DNA of 64,000 bases from SLRI01 sp036796215 (GCA_036796215.1 DAIRDJ010000001.1:1-64000), one strand, 5' to 3'; numbered from the stretch's first letter, positions 25,123 through 34,297 are shown. Notes: a model not told the origin generated them from the sequence alone. Made by a program: numbers and translations.

Positions 25123-25692
25123 TTGGTCGTCCGGGCAAAGCCGCCGACACCCGAGCGCTTGCGGCGCCGGGCCCTCTTCTACCTCGAGCGGTTCGCCGCG
25201 AGCCGGGCCCGGCTGCGGCTGGTGCTCCGCCGTCGTGCCTTGCGCGATGCCGCCGCCCTGGCACTGCCGCCCGAGCCCGTGGCCGAGGCGATCGAGGCCC
25301 TGCTCGACGACCTCGAACGTATGGGCCTGCTCGATGACCGGGCCTTCGCCACAGGTCGGGCGCGCAGTCTCGCCGCCAAGGGCCGCCCGCCGCGGCGGAT
25401 CGCCCGGGAGCTCGCTGCCGCCGGGGTCGACAGGCCGTCGATCGAAGCGGCGCTCGAGCGGCTCGTCGACGACCAGGGAACCTCGCCGGAAGAGCTCGAG
25501 CTCGAGGCGGCAATCGCCTTCGCCCGCCGCCGTCGGCTCGGGCCGTTCGCGCCCGAAGGTGCCACGGCCAAGCCGGCCGAGAAGGCGCTTGCCGCCTTCG
25601 CCCGGGCCGGCTTCACCTTCGCGGTCGCTTGCCGCGTGCTCGAAGCCACCATGGCCGAACTCGAGGAGCTCTCGGCCGTTAACCGAATTTGA
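25123..25692 (+). CDS. recX: RecX-family regulatory protein
   Basis: A 189-residue, Arg/Ala/Leu-rich helical protein with the RecX repeats: RALFYLERFAASRARLRLVL (residues ~16-36), LDDLERMGLLDDRAFATGRA (~62-82), KGRPPRRIARELAAAGVD (~86-104). RecX binds RecA filaments and limits recombinase activity. The start is probably TTG at 25123 with GAGG seven bases upstream. Unlike the common recA-recX arrangement it follows an SMP-30 gene, as in many alphaproteobacteria. The gene ends close to a truncated secreted protein gene and the insertion scar. Confidence 0.85.
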   Translation: MVVRAKPPTPERLRRRALFYLERFAASRARLRLVLRRRALRDAAALALPPEPVAEAIEALLDDLERMGLLDDRAFATGRARSLAAKGRPPRRIARELAAAGVDRPSIEAALERLVDDQGTSPEELELEAAIAFARRRRLGPFAPEGATAKPAEKALAAFARAGFTFAVACRVLEATMAELEELSAVNRI

Positions 25693-25774
25693 AGGTATCC
25701 AGCCGATCCTGCAGCGGCTGAGAGCAACCCACCGCAAGCTCTCGCATCGGTCGTTGGCTGCTCCGGAGCTGGTC

Positions 25775-25993
25775 ATGCTGTCGACTGTCGCACGGCGCTG
25801 CGATGCCCTCGCCGTCGGGCTGCTGCTCGTGGCCATGGCTTGGCCCTCTGTGGCCACAGCCCAGACCGCGCTGCGCAGCCAGCCCCACTTCGAGCGGCAG
25901 ACGATCGCGGTGCAGCTCGCCGAGCGCGGCTGGCCAGAAGGCGTGCAGTTGTACTGGCATTTCGACCGGCGAACACTGCTTGGCCTCAACCGA
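25775..25993 (+). pseudogene. secreted protein, truncated by insertion element
   Basis: ATG at 25775 (GGAG upstream) begins a protein with a typical Sec signal peptide: RRCDALAVGLLLVAMAWPS, cleavage expected after ATA-Q. The mature part reads LRSQPHFERQTIAVQLAERG and then WHFDRRTLLGLN. About 73 residues in, the sequence enters the insertion-element region; the frame stays open by chance to 26167. The remainder of the protein was not found beyond the element. Function unknown. The exact junction (about 25990) is an estimate based on where the IS30-like sequence starts. Confidence 0.5.
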
Positions 25994-26024
25994 TCGTCGC
26001 AACACCCTATTGAAGGAGGTAGCG

Positions 26025-26570
26025 ATGGCCGGGAAGCGGCGCTCGGATCGCTCCACGCGGCGGGCCCTTCGCTCGCCGGGTCGACCGCCGGTGGGACAAC
26101 GCGGGCACCGGCAGACGTTCTGGTCGGCGATCGCGGCGGGACGTACCAGCGAAGACGCCGCCATTGATGCCGGAGTAGCGCCTGTCGTGGGAACCAGGTG
26201 GTTCCGGGAGGCCGGCGGCATGCCGCCATCGCAAGTCGCGCCGTCGGCGAAGCCGCCGTCGGGGCGATACCTGTCCTTCGCCGAGCGATAGGAGATCGCG
26301 CTGTTGCGCTTGCAGGGCTAGGGCGTGCGCGAGATCGCGCGACGTCTCGGGCGGGCGGCCGCCACGCTGTCGCGCGAGCTGCGGCGCAACGCGGCTACAC
26401 GCAGCGGCGGCTTCGAGTATCGCGCCACAGCCGCGCAGTGGCATGCCGACCGCGCGGCGCGGCGTCCAAAGTCCGCGAAGCTGGCCACGAACGACAAGCT
26501 GCGCGAGGATGTGCAGGAGCGGCTCGCCGGCCGGATCGCTACGCCCGACGGTCAGGAGATCGCCGGCCCG
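26025..26570 (+). pseudogene. IS30-family transposase, broken and truncated
   Basis: Starts AGKRRSDRSTRRALRSPGRP and includes FWSAIAAGRTSEDAAIDAGV, GTRWFREAGGMPPS and SGRYLSFAER, the usual N-terminus of IS30 transposases. In-frame TAG stops at 26289-26291 and 26319-26321 interrupt it (..FAER*EIALLRLQG*GVREIARRL..). The reading then continues through the second HTH (REIARRLGRAAATLSRELRR) and LREDVQERLAGRIATPDG to about 26570. The catalytic DDE domain is missing. At 26568-26570 it meets a fragment of a different transposase on the opposite strand. AAGGAGG precedes the ATG. It is non-functional. Confidence 0.85.
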
Positions 26571-26861
26571 GTCGCGCAGCTTCGGCCGGCGCACAGGAAC
26601 CGACCCGATGCCGGCCTGGATCTCGCGCTCGGGCGCGTGCCCGCTGCGGACGACACGGCGCCGGCCATGCGCGTCCTCGAGCTCGGCATGTGCCGCGCGG
26701 AAGGTCTCGACCTCGGCCTCGATCACCTGCGGCAGCATCCGCCATGCCCCCGACCGTCGCACCGCCAGCAACGGGTCGTCGTCGACGCTCGCATCTGGAC
26801 GCGGCAGCCGACCGACAGAGTCCGCCGCCGCGGGCGTCCTCTTCAGGGTGACCTCGAACAT
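26568..26861 (-). pseudogene. IS256-family (mutator) transposase, N-terminal fragment
   Basis: The leftward frame from ATG 26861 reads AVRRSGAWRMLPQVIEAEVE, a helical segment, then HGRRRVVRSGHAPEREIQAG and IGSVPVRRPKLRDR. This is the characteristic N-terminal region of IS256-family transposases (RNGYLPEREIQTGIGPVPVKVPKVRDR). About 98 residues are preserved; the catalytic DDE core should follow but the sequence switches to antisense of the IS30 fragment at 26568. The frame stays open upstream to 27248 without homology. It is a dead fragment formed when one element inserted into or recombined with the other. Confidence 0.8.
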
Positions 26862-27019
26862 CACCGAAGCTGCGCAGCCTGCCGCCTCTGGCGTCGACCC
26901 CTCGCGACCAATCCTCTTTGCATTGGCCGCAGCGGGCAGCGGGCGATGGACCGCACGCTCGAGAGCCACATGCCCCAATGTGTGAACAACCGCGATTGTC
27001 GATCGCTCGCTGTTGGTGG

Positions 27020-27433
27020 TCAGCCGTAGGCGGCGACCCGGTCGCGCTCGATGCGGCGGATGACGAAATCGCGGCCGAGTAGACGGGTCAAGGGCAGCGA
27101 GCGCTGAATCGTGCCACGCACGCCGGCGATCGCGAGTGGCTCGCCTGTGGGTGCCGTGACTTCGGTGACCGTCACCGTATTCAAGAGGGGCGCCAGCTGC
27201 AGGCCGATCCAGCTGCCGGTCGAGGTGCCGATCTCGGGGACGAGCCACGGCCTGATATCGCGGTGCAGCGGCAGGGAGCCCCAGACGTAGAGCGCACCGT
27301 CGATGTGATAGGCGCGCAGGCCATCGATCGGGTCAGCCAAGCGCACGAGGTCGTGCCACTCGCGGCTGGCGGGGTTGCGAAAGATCTCGACAAGACCGAC
27401 GCCGCGCGCCTTGATCGTCGTGAAATGGGCCAT
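27020..27433 (-). CDS. hypothetical protein
   Basis: A 137-residue soluble protein beginning MAHFTTIKARGVGLVEIFRN. It includes LRAYHIDGALYVWGSLPLHR and ends RDFVIRRIERDRVAAYG. It has many alternating hydrophobic residues, suggesting a beta-rich fold. No family recognised. ATG at 27433 has GGAGAAGG nine bases upstream, so it is probably real, although the frame is open far upstream (antisense to the amidase). It lies between the insertion scar and the divergent amidase gene. Confidence 0.6.
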   Translation of the reverse strand: MAHFTTIKARGVGLVEIFRNPASREWHDLVRLADPIDGLRAYHIDGALYVWGSLPLHRDIRPWLVPEIGTSTGSWIGLQLAPLLNTVTVTEVTAPTGEPLAIAGVRGTIQRSLPLTRLLGRDFVIRRIERDRVAAYG

Positions 27434-27571
27434 CGATCGGCTACCTTCTCCAGCGGTTGCGGGCGTTGCTCCAGATGGCTCGACGACCGTTGATCGAGCA
27501 TCGCCTGACCCGAACCCTAACCGGGCCGTGGTTAAGGACGGCTTAACGACGACACAAGAAGGCACCCGTTC

Positions 27572-28999
27572 ATGGATTTCTCGGACTATCGACGGCACGA
27601 CGCCACGGGCCTCGCGGCACTGGTCGCCGCGGGCGAGGTGACGGCGAAGGAGCTGTTGCGGACGGCCGTCGAGCGACTCGACGAGGTCCAGCCCAGGTTG
27701 CGGCCCTTGAGCCTCGTCGAGACCGATTTCGCCGAGGCGAGCCTCGCGGCCGGGCTGCCCGATGGCCCGTTCAGGGGTGTGCCCTTTCTCTTGAAGGATC
27801 TCTTCGCGTTCCTGCCCGGGACCCGGCTCACCAATGGCAGCCGGCTCACCGACGGCATCGACTGCCCGTTCGAGTCGACGCTGGTCGCCCGGTTTCGGGC
27901 AGCAGGCCTCGTCGTCTTCGGCAAGACGGCGAGCCCCGAATTCGGCATCAATGTCACGACCGAATCGGTGCTGCACGGGCCCGTGCCCAATCCCTGGGAT
28001 CCGAGCCGAAGTGCCGGCGGCAGCTCGGGCGGGTCGGCCGTTGCCATCGCCACCGGCATCCTGCCCGCCGCGCATGCCTCGGACGGCGGCGGGTCGATCC
28101 GCATCCCCGCCGCCGCCTGCGGGCTCGTTGGCCTGAAGCCGAGCCGCGCCCGCAACCCGGTGGGGCCGATGGTCGGCGAGGGCTGGAACGGGCTTTCGGG
28201 GGGGCATGTGCTCAGCCGCACGGTGCGCGATACGGCAGCCCTGCTCGATCTCACATCCGGGCCCGAGCCCGGTGATCCCTATGCCTGCCCCCCGATCGAG
28301 GGCAGCTTTCTCAGCGCAGCAGAGCGCGATCCTCAGCCGCTGCGGATCGCCCTTGTCACGGAAGCCCCGGGCGACTCGCTGGTCGATCCGGTGTGTGTGG
28401 CCGCGACCGAGGCCGCAGCCCTGAAGCTGCAGCGTCTCGGCCATCACATCATCCCGGCGCGTTTCGAGATCGACGCCGTGGCGGTGGCCCAGCTGATGGC
28501 GACCATCGTCGCGGTCAATGCCGCCAACGATCTTGCGACCTGGCAGCAGGTGCTCGGCCGGCGGGCCGACGAGACCACGGTCGAGACGTGTACCCGGCTC
28601 CTGGCCGAGCGCGGGCGGACGATCCCGGCAACCGACTACGCCAAGGCGATCTCCGGCCTGCACCAGACGGCACGACGGTTCGCCAGGCTGTTCACCGCGG
28701 CCGATCTCGTCTTGACCCCGACGCTGGCGAGCCCGCCGCCGCCGTTGGGCGTGCTCGACCAGAACATGGCCGATCTCGACCGGTTCCTGGCGCTCAATGC
28801 AGCGGTCATTCCGTTCACACCGCTCTACAATATCACCGGTTGCCCGGCGATCAGCCTGCCGCTCGAGCACGATCCGGATGGCCTGCCGGCGGGTGTCATG
28901 CTCGGCGCCCCATTCGGTCGCGAGGACCTGCTGCTCGAGGTCGCGGGCCAGCTCGAGCGGGCGCATCCCTGGTTCGACCGGCTGCCGCCGGAGTGGTGA
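27572..28999 (+). CDS. amidase (amidase-signature family)
   Basis: A 475-residue cytoplasmic amide hydrolase. The Ser-cisSer-Lys catalytic triad is visible: Lys in GVPFLLKDLFAF (residue ~73), cis-Ser in SRSAGGSSGGSAVAIATG (~150), nucleophile Ser in DGGGSIRIPAA (~174). The C-terminal region has PFTPLYNITGCPAISLPL. The length fits aryl-acylamidase or 6-aminohexanoate-cyclic-dimer hydrolase-type enzymes. It is not GatA, since no GatB/GatC is adjacent and the protein is divergent in the C-terminal half. Substrate unknown. ATG at 27572; it ends 15 nt from the convergent membrane protein gene. Confidence 0.9.
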   Translation: MDFSDYRRHDATGLAALVAAGEVTAKELLRTAVERLDEVQPRLRPLSLVETDFAEASLAAGLPDGPFRGVPFLLKDLFAFLPGTRLTNGSRLTDGIDCPFESTLVARFRAAGLVVFGKTASPEFGINVTTESVLHGPVPNPWDPSRSAGGSSGGSAVAIATGILPAAHASDGGGSIRIPAAACGLVGLKPSRARNPVGPMVGEGWNGLSGGHVLSRTVRDTAALLDLTSGPEPGDPYACPPIEGSFLSAAERDPQPLRIALVTEAPGDSLVDPVCVAATEAAALKLQRLGHHIIPARFEIDAVAVAQLMATIVAVNAANDLATWQQVLGRRADETTVETCTRLLAERGRTIPATDYAKAISGLHQTARRFARLFTAADLVLTPTLASPPPPLGVLDQNMADLDRFLALNAAVIPFTPLYNITGCPAISLPLEHDPDGLPAGVMLGAPFGREDLLLEVAGQLERAHPWFDRLPPEW

Positions 29000-29014
29000 T
29001 CTTCTCGCCGCCGT

Positions 29015-30415
29015 TCAGCCTGGCCAGGATTGGGCGCGCAAGGCTCGATACTGCCAGAGCGCGGCACCCCAGCCGAGGGCGAGCGGGACGATCATGATCC
29101 GCACGATGAAGTCGGCGTGGATGAAGGTGTGGGTCGAAAAGAGGACGACCCAGGCGAGAACCGCCAATGGGCCGGAGGTGAAGGCGAGAAAATCGCTCCA
29201 GGCCTCGATCGTGCGCCGCCGCCAGGCGAGCCACAAGGCCACGAGCCAGCCGATACCGCCGACCAGCCACAAGGCCTTGGCCCCGGTCATGCTGCCATAG
29301 GTGAGCGTCGCACCGCGCAAAAAGAGCCTGCGGAAAAGCTCGGTGAACGTGAAGCTCGGTGGCGGCACCGGCGCCGCAGCGCCGGTCGCTTCGGTGCTGC
29401 CACCAAGGTAGTGGAGGAGGAAGGTCGAGAAGGTGCCGAGCGCCTGCGGGTCGGCGAAGAGCGCACCGAGCACCTGGTTGATGACAACGGTCATGGCACC
29501 GCCGATCACCAAGGCCATCCAGGTCGCGATCGCGAGCAGCCAGGCGCGTCGGTATCGCTCGGCGTCAGCACCACTCGCGACCACGGTCAGGTAGACGAGC
29601 GGAAAGAGAAACCCGGCGGCGGTCGGCAGCAGGCCCGTGAAATATTCGAAATAGACGAGACCGGCGCCATAGCCGGCAGCGAATGGCAGCAGCAGCTCGG
29701 GCTTGAGCAGCCGCTCGCCGAGCAGGAGGACACACGCGAGGCCGAGCAGTAGCCAAGCCTCGCCGGGCGCGTGGCCGAGCGAGGGGGCAAAGTAGGGCAG
29801 CGCCCAGAAGGCCAGCATCGCGGCGAGCATGCAGGCGGTGACGCCGAGCAGCCGGCGCCGGCGGATGGCCGCGAAGGCGAAGAGGGCGAGGCTCAGATAG
29901 ACGAAAGCTGCGAGCGTGGTGCGGACCTGGCCGAGGTCCAGAGGCCCGAGCAGCACGGCGGTCACCGGGTTGTAGCCGTGCCAGTGTCGGACGTAGATGT
30001 CCCGGACATAGGATTGCGGCTCGCCGCCGGTCTCGACGATGTCGCGGAGCAGGGGGCACATGCCCTCGCGCCCCTCGTCGCGGTAGTAGAGCAGTGGTCC
30101 AGTCGCCTTGGCGAGAAGGCCCTGCTCGTCGTTCACCAGCATCTGCAGGATCGAACAATCGGCATAATGGTGAAAGCCCAGCCGATGATCCCACCAGTGG
30201 TAGTCGCTCTCGGTCAGATCGCCCGACGCGAAGGCCAGCTTCACTCGCTCTGCGATGTGCGCCGGGGCCACCGCGGCACCGACCAGATTGAAGGCCAAGA
30301 AGACCCCGTTGGCGATCAGGGCGACCAGCAATACCAGTACCCAAGGCCGTAGCCGGCGCAATCCCGTAGCATCGTCGTCGCTGGTCGCCGACGACCACAG
30401 TCGGCTCGCCGCCAT
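29015..30415 (-). CDS. polytopic membrane protein of unknown function
   Basis: A 466-residue integral membrane protein with about 9-10 hydrophobic segments: the first at residues ~22-45, then a large periplasmic loop (~45-150) with WWDHRLGFHHYADCSILQML and MCPLLRDIVE, whose cysteines may pair, then a run of helices. The layout resembles GT-C glycosyltransferases or polysaccharide-biosynthesis membrane proteins, but no acidic DxD/ExD loop was confidently seen. ATG at 30415 was chosen because AAGGAGG sits just upstream; a GTG at 30433 lies in that site. It is the last gene of a leftward cluster with an epimerase and a GMC dehydrogenase. Confidence 0.7.
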   Translation of the reverse strand: MAASRLWSSATSDDDATGLRRLRPWVLVLLVALIANGVFLAFNLVGAAVAPAHIAERVKLAFASGDLTESDYHWWDHRLGFHHYADCSILQMLVNDEQGLLAKATGPLLYYRDEGREGMCPLLRDIVETGGEPQSYVRDIYVRHWHGYNPVTAVLLGPLDLGQVRTTLAAFVYLSLALFAFAAIRRRRLLGVTACMLAAMLAFWALPYFAPSLGHAPGEAWLLLGLACVLLLGERLLKPELLLPFAAGYGAGLVYFEYFTGLLPTAAGFLFPLVYLTVVASGADAERYRRAWLLAIATWMALVIGGAMTVVINQVLGALFADPQALGTFSTFLLHYLGGSTEATGAAAPVPPPSFTFTELFRRLFLRGATLTYGSMTGAKALWLVGGIGWLVALWLAWRRRTIEAWSDFLAFTSGPLAVLAWVVLFSTHTFIHADFIVRIMIVPLALGWGAALWQYRALRAQSWPG

Positions 30416-30517
30416 CGGCCCCTCCTTGTTCACCCCAGAGGGGCCTTTCGTGTAAGTGCAACGAGCGGGTTCCGTGGCGCCGGCGCCATTCGGCCCGGGC
30501 CAGGGCTCGTCCGCCGT

Positions 30518-31546
30518 TCAGGAAAACCGCTTGACCAGTCGCAGCACCTGCTGCCGCAGCGGTGCCCGGTGCGGCGAGGCCGATTCCGCAGCACGTTGCC
30601 GGTCGCGATTGGCGACGAACCAGTCGTAGCTCTCCTGGAGCATCGCGTCGTTGGAGTAGCGCGGTTTCCAGCCGAGGTCGAGCAGGGGCTGGACGTCGAA
30701 GTAGCAGGGCTTGTGGTAGGTCATGTAGTGCCAGGGTACCAGCGGCGAGACGCCGAGATAGTAGAGCACGCGAAGCGCGTTGACCGCGGGCCAGACCGGC
30801 AGGCTCACCACCTTCGACGTGCTGCCGGCATAGGCGATCAGCTTCTCCAGGTCACCGCGCAGCGTGCCGAACTCGTCGGTGCCGACATTGTAGGTGCCGC
30901 TGCGGCCGAGATCGAGGGCGGTCATGTAGAAGTCCATGAGGTCGGCTGCATGGATGAACTGAAAGCCGATATCGCCGCTGCCGATCACGTAGACGTTTCG
31001 GTTGTCCCTGATCCACTCGAACAGCACCTGGAAGATGCCGAGCCGGCCGGCACCGAGGGTGGCGCGCGGGCGGATGGTGATGAGCGGGATGCCGTGCCTG
31101 GCACAGATCGCGTCGACCACGTGCTCGCCCTCGAGCTTCGAGCGGCCATAGGGCTCGAACGGGCGGGTCGGGGTGTCGTTGGTGATCGGCATCTTGTCGG
31201 GGGCGCCGAAGATCGAGGTCGAGCTCGTGTGGATCAGCGCCTGGACCCCGGCCTTGGCCGCCTCCTCGGCGACGACCCTGGAGCCCTCGACATTGACCTC
31301 GAAATACTTCTTGCCGGCGGCGGTCTGGGCGACGAGGGCGGCATTGTGGTGGACGACGTCGACGCCCTGCATGGCTTCGCGCACCCGGTCGCGATCGGTA
31401 ACACTCGCTTCGGTGTAGGCGATCTCCCTTGGCCGCGACGGATCCTCCCAGATATCGAGGATGCGGACCTCGTCGCCGCGCTCGAGCAGTCGCCGGGCGA
31501 CCAGATTGCCGATGAACCCGGAACCGCCGGTGACCAGATGCTTCAT
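30518..31546 (-). CDS. NAD-dependent epimerase/dehydratase (extended SDR)
   Basis: A 342-residue extended short-chain dehydrogenase. The N-terminal Rossmann motif is MKHLVTGGSGFIGNLVARRL. The catalytic region has HTSSTSIFGAP and PYGRSKLEGEHVV (YxxxK near residue 150). VIGSGDIGFQFIHAADLMDF is typical of sugar-nucleotide or 3-beta-hydroxysteroid dehydrogenase-like members. It probably acts on a nucleotide sugar or a lipid-like hydroxyl; the substrate cannot be told. AAGGAAG precedes the ATG at 31546. It lies between a GMC dehydrogenase and a membrane protein in one leftward cluster. Confidence 0.88.
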   Translation of the reverse strand: MKHLVTGGSGFIGNLVARRLLERGDEVRILDIWEDPSRPREIAYTEASVTDRDRVREAMQGVDVVHHNAALVAQTAAGKKYFEVNVEGSRVVAEEAAKAGVQALIHTSSTSIFGAPDKMPITNDTPTRPFEPYGRSKLEGEHVVDAICARHGIPLITIRPRATLGAGRLGIFQVLFEWIRDNRNVYVIGSGDIGFQFIHAADLMDFYMTALDLGRSGTYNVGTDEFGTLRGDLEKLIAYAGSTSKVVSLPVWPAVNALRVLYYLGVSPLVPWHYMTYHKPCYFDVQPLLDLGWKPRYSNDAMLQESYDWFVANRDRQRAAESASPHRAPLRQQVLRLVKRFS

Positions 31547-31626
31547 GCCTGTTGCTTCCTTGCCAAATTCGGACCCGGCTCTGCCGGGCGCTCGTCTGTC
31601 GATGGCCGCGTGCCGCGACCGCTTTT

Positions 31627-33150
31627 CTAGGATCCGGCCAGTGTCGGAACGGCGCTCACCGCTTGCGGTTCCGCAAGGCGTCCGCCACGTCCCTGCTGCT
31701 CGAGGAAATGCAAAGTGTTGCGCCAGGCCAAGGCCATCACCGTGCCTTGCGGGTTGACCACGGTCGGCCCGCACAACAGCGACGAATCGGCGATGTGCAG
31801 GCCGTCCACCCCGTGCACCCGGCCGAACGAATCGGCGGCACAGCGGTGCTCGTCCTCGCCCATCGGGCAACTGGAGAAAAGATGCAGGGCCGAAAGGCCC
31901 GACCGATCCTTCGGCAGTACCTCGGGCAGGGTGGCGAGGTCGGCTTCGCTGTGCAGGGCGGGGGCACCACCGATACCGGGATCGAGGGTCGTGGCACCGG
32001 CGGCGAGCAGACATTCGGCGAGGCGTTGCAGCCCTTCGGCAAGCTCGCGCAGATCGGCCTCCTCGAAGCGCACCCGGACCAGGGGATCGGCGAAGCCCGG
32101 CAGGTTGCGCACCGTCGCCCGGCCGCCCGTGATCTGCGCGTAGTAGATGCCCATCCGTTGCCAGTCGCGGTCGATCTCGGCGACCCGCTCCGGTCGTTCG
32201 GCCAGGGTCAGCGCCAGCACGGCGCGGCCGCTCATCGAGCAGCCCATGCTGAAGCGAGGATCGAAGTGCTTGATCTGGTGCACCGGGTCGAACTGACCGG
32301 GCACGTTCACCACCTCGTCGAAGCGGGCGACCATCTTGATCATGGCGTGAAAGCGCAGATTGTCGCCGATATTGCGCTTGATGCCGGAACGACGCAGCAA
32401 AGCCGGGGTCTGCACGGCACCGCAGGCGACGAAAACCCGCTCGGCCCTGATCTCCAGCGGGCGCTCTCGCCCGTCCGGTGCCAGCTTGCGGCCCTGCAGC
32501 CGCCAACTACCAGCCTCGCGCCGCAGGCGCTTGATCCGGCAGTCGGGCTGCAGCCTGCCGCCAGCCGCGAGGAATCGCGGCACGAAGGTCTCGCTCATCG
32601 ACTGCTTCTTGCCGAAGGCGCCGGGCCTGGGATCTTTGGCATAGGTGAAAAGCCGTGGCACCTCGACCGACTCCCAGCCCAGGTGCCGGGCCCCCGCGTC
32701 CAGCTTGAGCGACAGATCGGCCGCCGGGCCCGGGAGATAGGATACCCGGGCAGTGGCCTCGCAGGCGTCGAAGCCCGGCGTCAGGTCCTCGAGCCTGAGC
32801 GCCTCCACCTTGTGGGTGCGGCGCCAGCCGTCGAGCACCCGGTCGGGGATACGGTGGTAGAGGCCGCGATTGATCTCGCTGCCGCCGCCGACGACCCGAC
32901 CTTCGACATAGGTGACCTTGGCCTTGCCCATGGCGACGCCGATGCCACCGGCCCGGTATTTCTGGGTGATCTCGTCGCGCGAGAAATGCGGCGCCGACGC
33001 CAAGCCGAGCTTGGCACCTTCCTCGATCAACAGGACGTCGTAGCCGGCCTCGGCGAGCAGCGTGGCGGTGACGGCCCCGCCGGGTCCCGAGCCGATGACC
33101 GCAATCTCCGCCTGCATGTCGTCACTCGCCTGCGTGACGCTGTCGTTCAT
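31627..33150 (-). CDS. GMC-family FAD oxidoreductase (copy 3)
   Basis: A 507-residue flavoprotein. FAD motif IAVIGSGPGGAVTATLLAEA at residues ~16-35, then VVGGGSEINRGLYHR (~90). The C-terminal domain has LHLFSSCPMGEDEHRCA, replacing the HxxGT of choline dehydrogenase, and SLLCGPTVVNPQGTVMALA for FAD. It resembles long-chain alcohol oxidase or cholesterol-oxidase-like GMC members more than choline dehydrogenase. ATG 33150 (AGGATCCGAG upstream) was chosen; the frame is open to 33225 but that overlaps the preceding gene. A 119-residue protein encoded 49 nt upstream is probably its small subunit. Confidence 0.87.
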   Translation of the reverse strand: MNDSVTQASDDMQAEIAVIGSGPGGAVTATLLAEAGYDVLLIEEGAKLGLASAPHFSRDEITQKYRAGGIGVAMGKAKVTYVEGRVVGGGSEINRGLYHRIPDRVLDGWRRTHKVEALRLEDLTPGFDACEATARVSYLPGPAADLSLKLDAGARHLGWESVEVPRLFTYAKDPRPGAFGKKQSMSETFVPRFLAAGGRLQPDCRIKRLRREAGSWRLQGRKLAPDGRERPLEIRAERVFVACGAVQTPALLRRSGIKRNIGDNLRFHAMIKMVARFDEVVNVPGQFDPVHQIKHFDPRFSMGCSMSGRAVLALTLAERPERVAEIDRDWQRMGIYYAQITGGRATVRNLPGFADPLVRVRFEEADLRELAEGLQRLAECLLAAGATTLDPGIGGAPALHSEADLATLPEVLPKDRSGLSALHLFSSCPMGEDEHRCAADSFGRVHGVDGLHIADSSLLCGPTVVNPQGTVMALAWRNTLHFLEQQGRGGRLAEPQAVSAVPTLAGS

Positions 33151-33199
33151 CTCGGATCCTCGTCTCGGCCTGTGCTGGAGCAGCGACTGCGATGCGAAC

Positions 33200-33559
33200 T
33201 CATTGCTCGCCGTACGCTTCAGCATACCATGCGAAGATGGTCAGCCCCTCGTAAAAGCGAATGAGGTCACGACGGACACCGAACCGCGACGCGCGCCAGG
33301 CCCGGATCTGACGCAGCCGCGCCTCGTGCGGCAGGCGGTGAAAGGTGCGTCCGGTCAGCGGCACGGCCCAAGCGTCGAAAGCCAGGGTCAGGCAGCGCAT
33401 CGGCAGGCGCAGGTAGTCCGGCATCCGCCGTTGCTGCTCGAGCAGGAATCGGGTCACCGACCGACGCGCCTCGAGGCCGCCATCCGGCGTGTTCGGGCAG
33501 CGTTCCTGGGCGATCGATTCCGCCAGGGCGTAAACCGTCCGCTCGAAGCTCGGCAGCAT
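33200..33559 (-). CDS. small partner protein of GMC dehydrogenase (copy 3)
   Basis: A 119-residue helical, Arg-rich soluble protein: FERTVYALAESIAQERCPNT, then LPMRCLTLAFDAWAVPLTGR, RTFHRLPHEARLRQIRAW and LIRFYEGLTIFAWYAEAYGE. The size, helicity and position directly before a GMC gene are those of small-subunit/chaperone proteins accompanying GMC dehydrogenases (compare gluconate dehydrogenase subunit 3, which this does not clearly match). No signal peptide is visible. ATG at 33559 has GGAGAG upstream. Confidence 0.65.
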   Translation of the reverse strand: MLPSFERTVYALAESIAQERCPNTPDGGLEARRSVTRFLLEQQRRMPDYLRLPMRCLTLAFDAWAVPLTGRTFHRLPHEARLRQIRAWRASRFGVRRDLIRFYEGLTIFAWYAEAYGEQ

Positions 33560-33964
33560 CCCCGCTGGTCTCTCCCAAATGAGGCATTACCGATCGATGG
33601 CGACTGTCGGGTGGCCGTTAAGCGAACCAAATCACCGGTCGCGCTATCATGTGAGTGTCTGGTCTGTCCATGCCGACGAGCTGCCGGCAGCGTCGCAGGC
33701 GTACCCGAGGGCAAATTCGGGCTCGGCTGCAACGGAGTATGTTTCTGGCATGCTATGCATTGCCGCGGCCATGGGCTAGGCACACCGGCGAGGGCCACTT
33801 CGGTGGCGCTGGTGCGAGCCGTTTTCGGGCCGTGTGACACGGCTGTGAACACGCAGAACTCGGTGGCGCGCGCTGACCTACAAGCCAATTGCGGAACGAG
33901 CGATGCAGAATCGTACACGGTGCTGCCGATTGCCGAAACCTCGGTATGCGGCTCAGCTGGACGC
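33560..33964. other. divergent intergenic region, no gene seen
   Basis: 405 bases, somewhat less GC-rich than the flanks. It contains GCCGTG-TGA-CACGGC at 33829-33843, a short dyad upstream of the SMR gene. Frames crossing it lack protein-like composition. It should hold promoters for both the leftward GMC cluster and the rightward SMR-acyltransferase cluster. Confidence 0.45.
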
Positions 33965-34297
33965 GTGACCCAGGCTTACCTGTTCCTGGTCGTCGCGATC
34001 GCGTCCAACGCGGCCGGGCATCTGCTGCTCAAAGGCGGTGCCATGGCCGGTGCCGATCTCTTTCGCACCCTCTTTCACGTCAAGACGATCCTCGGTGTCG
34101 GTGCACTCGGTGGCTCGGCCGTGGTCTATGTCGCGGCGCTGCGGACATTGCCGCTGACTGTGGCGATGCCGAGCCTGGTCGCCGGCTTCCTGATGACCGC
34201 GGTGATTGCCCATCTGCTGTGGGACGAGCCCTTCGGCCTGCGCCAACTGGCGGCCTTCGGCTTCATCGGGATCGGCCTCTATTTGTTGCACCGCTAG
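33965..34297 (+). CDS. SMR/EamA-type small membrane transporter
   Basis: A 110-residue protein with four transmembrane helices: AYLFLVVAIASNAAGHLLLK, TILGVGALGGSAVVYVAAL, TVAMPSLVAGFLMTAVIAHLL, LAAFGFIGIGLYLLH. The length and fold match small multidrug resistance proteins and the ArnE/ArnF-like lipid-sugar flippase subunits; NAAGHLLLKGGA and the DEPFGL loop resemble the latter. The usual Glu14 of drug-exporting SMRs is not seen, so a lipid-linked sugar flippase is likelier. GTG at 33965 is the most plausible start. It heads a rightward cluster with a phosphatase and an acyltransferase. Confidence 0.75.
   Translation: MTQAYLFLVVAIASNAAGHLLLKGGAMAGADLFRTLFHVKTILGVGALGGSAVVYVAALRTLPLTVAMPSLVAGFLMTAVIAHLLWDEPFGLRQLAAFGFIGIGLYLLHR

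Noticed and set aside
24010..26229. 739-codon open frame on the minus strand
   Set aside because: Antisense to SMP-30, RecX and the insertion scar; composition is noise-like.
31552..33264. 570-codon open frame on the plus strand
   Set aside because: Antisense to GMC copy 3, which has clear flavoprotein motifs.
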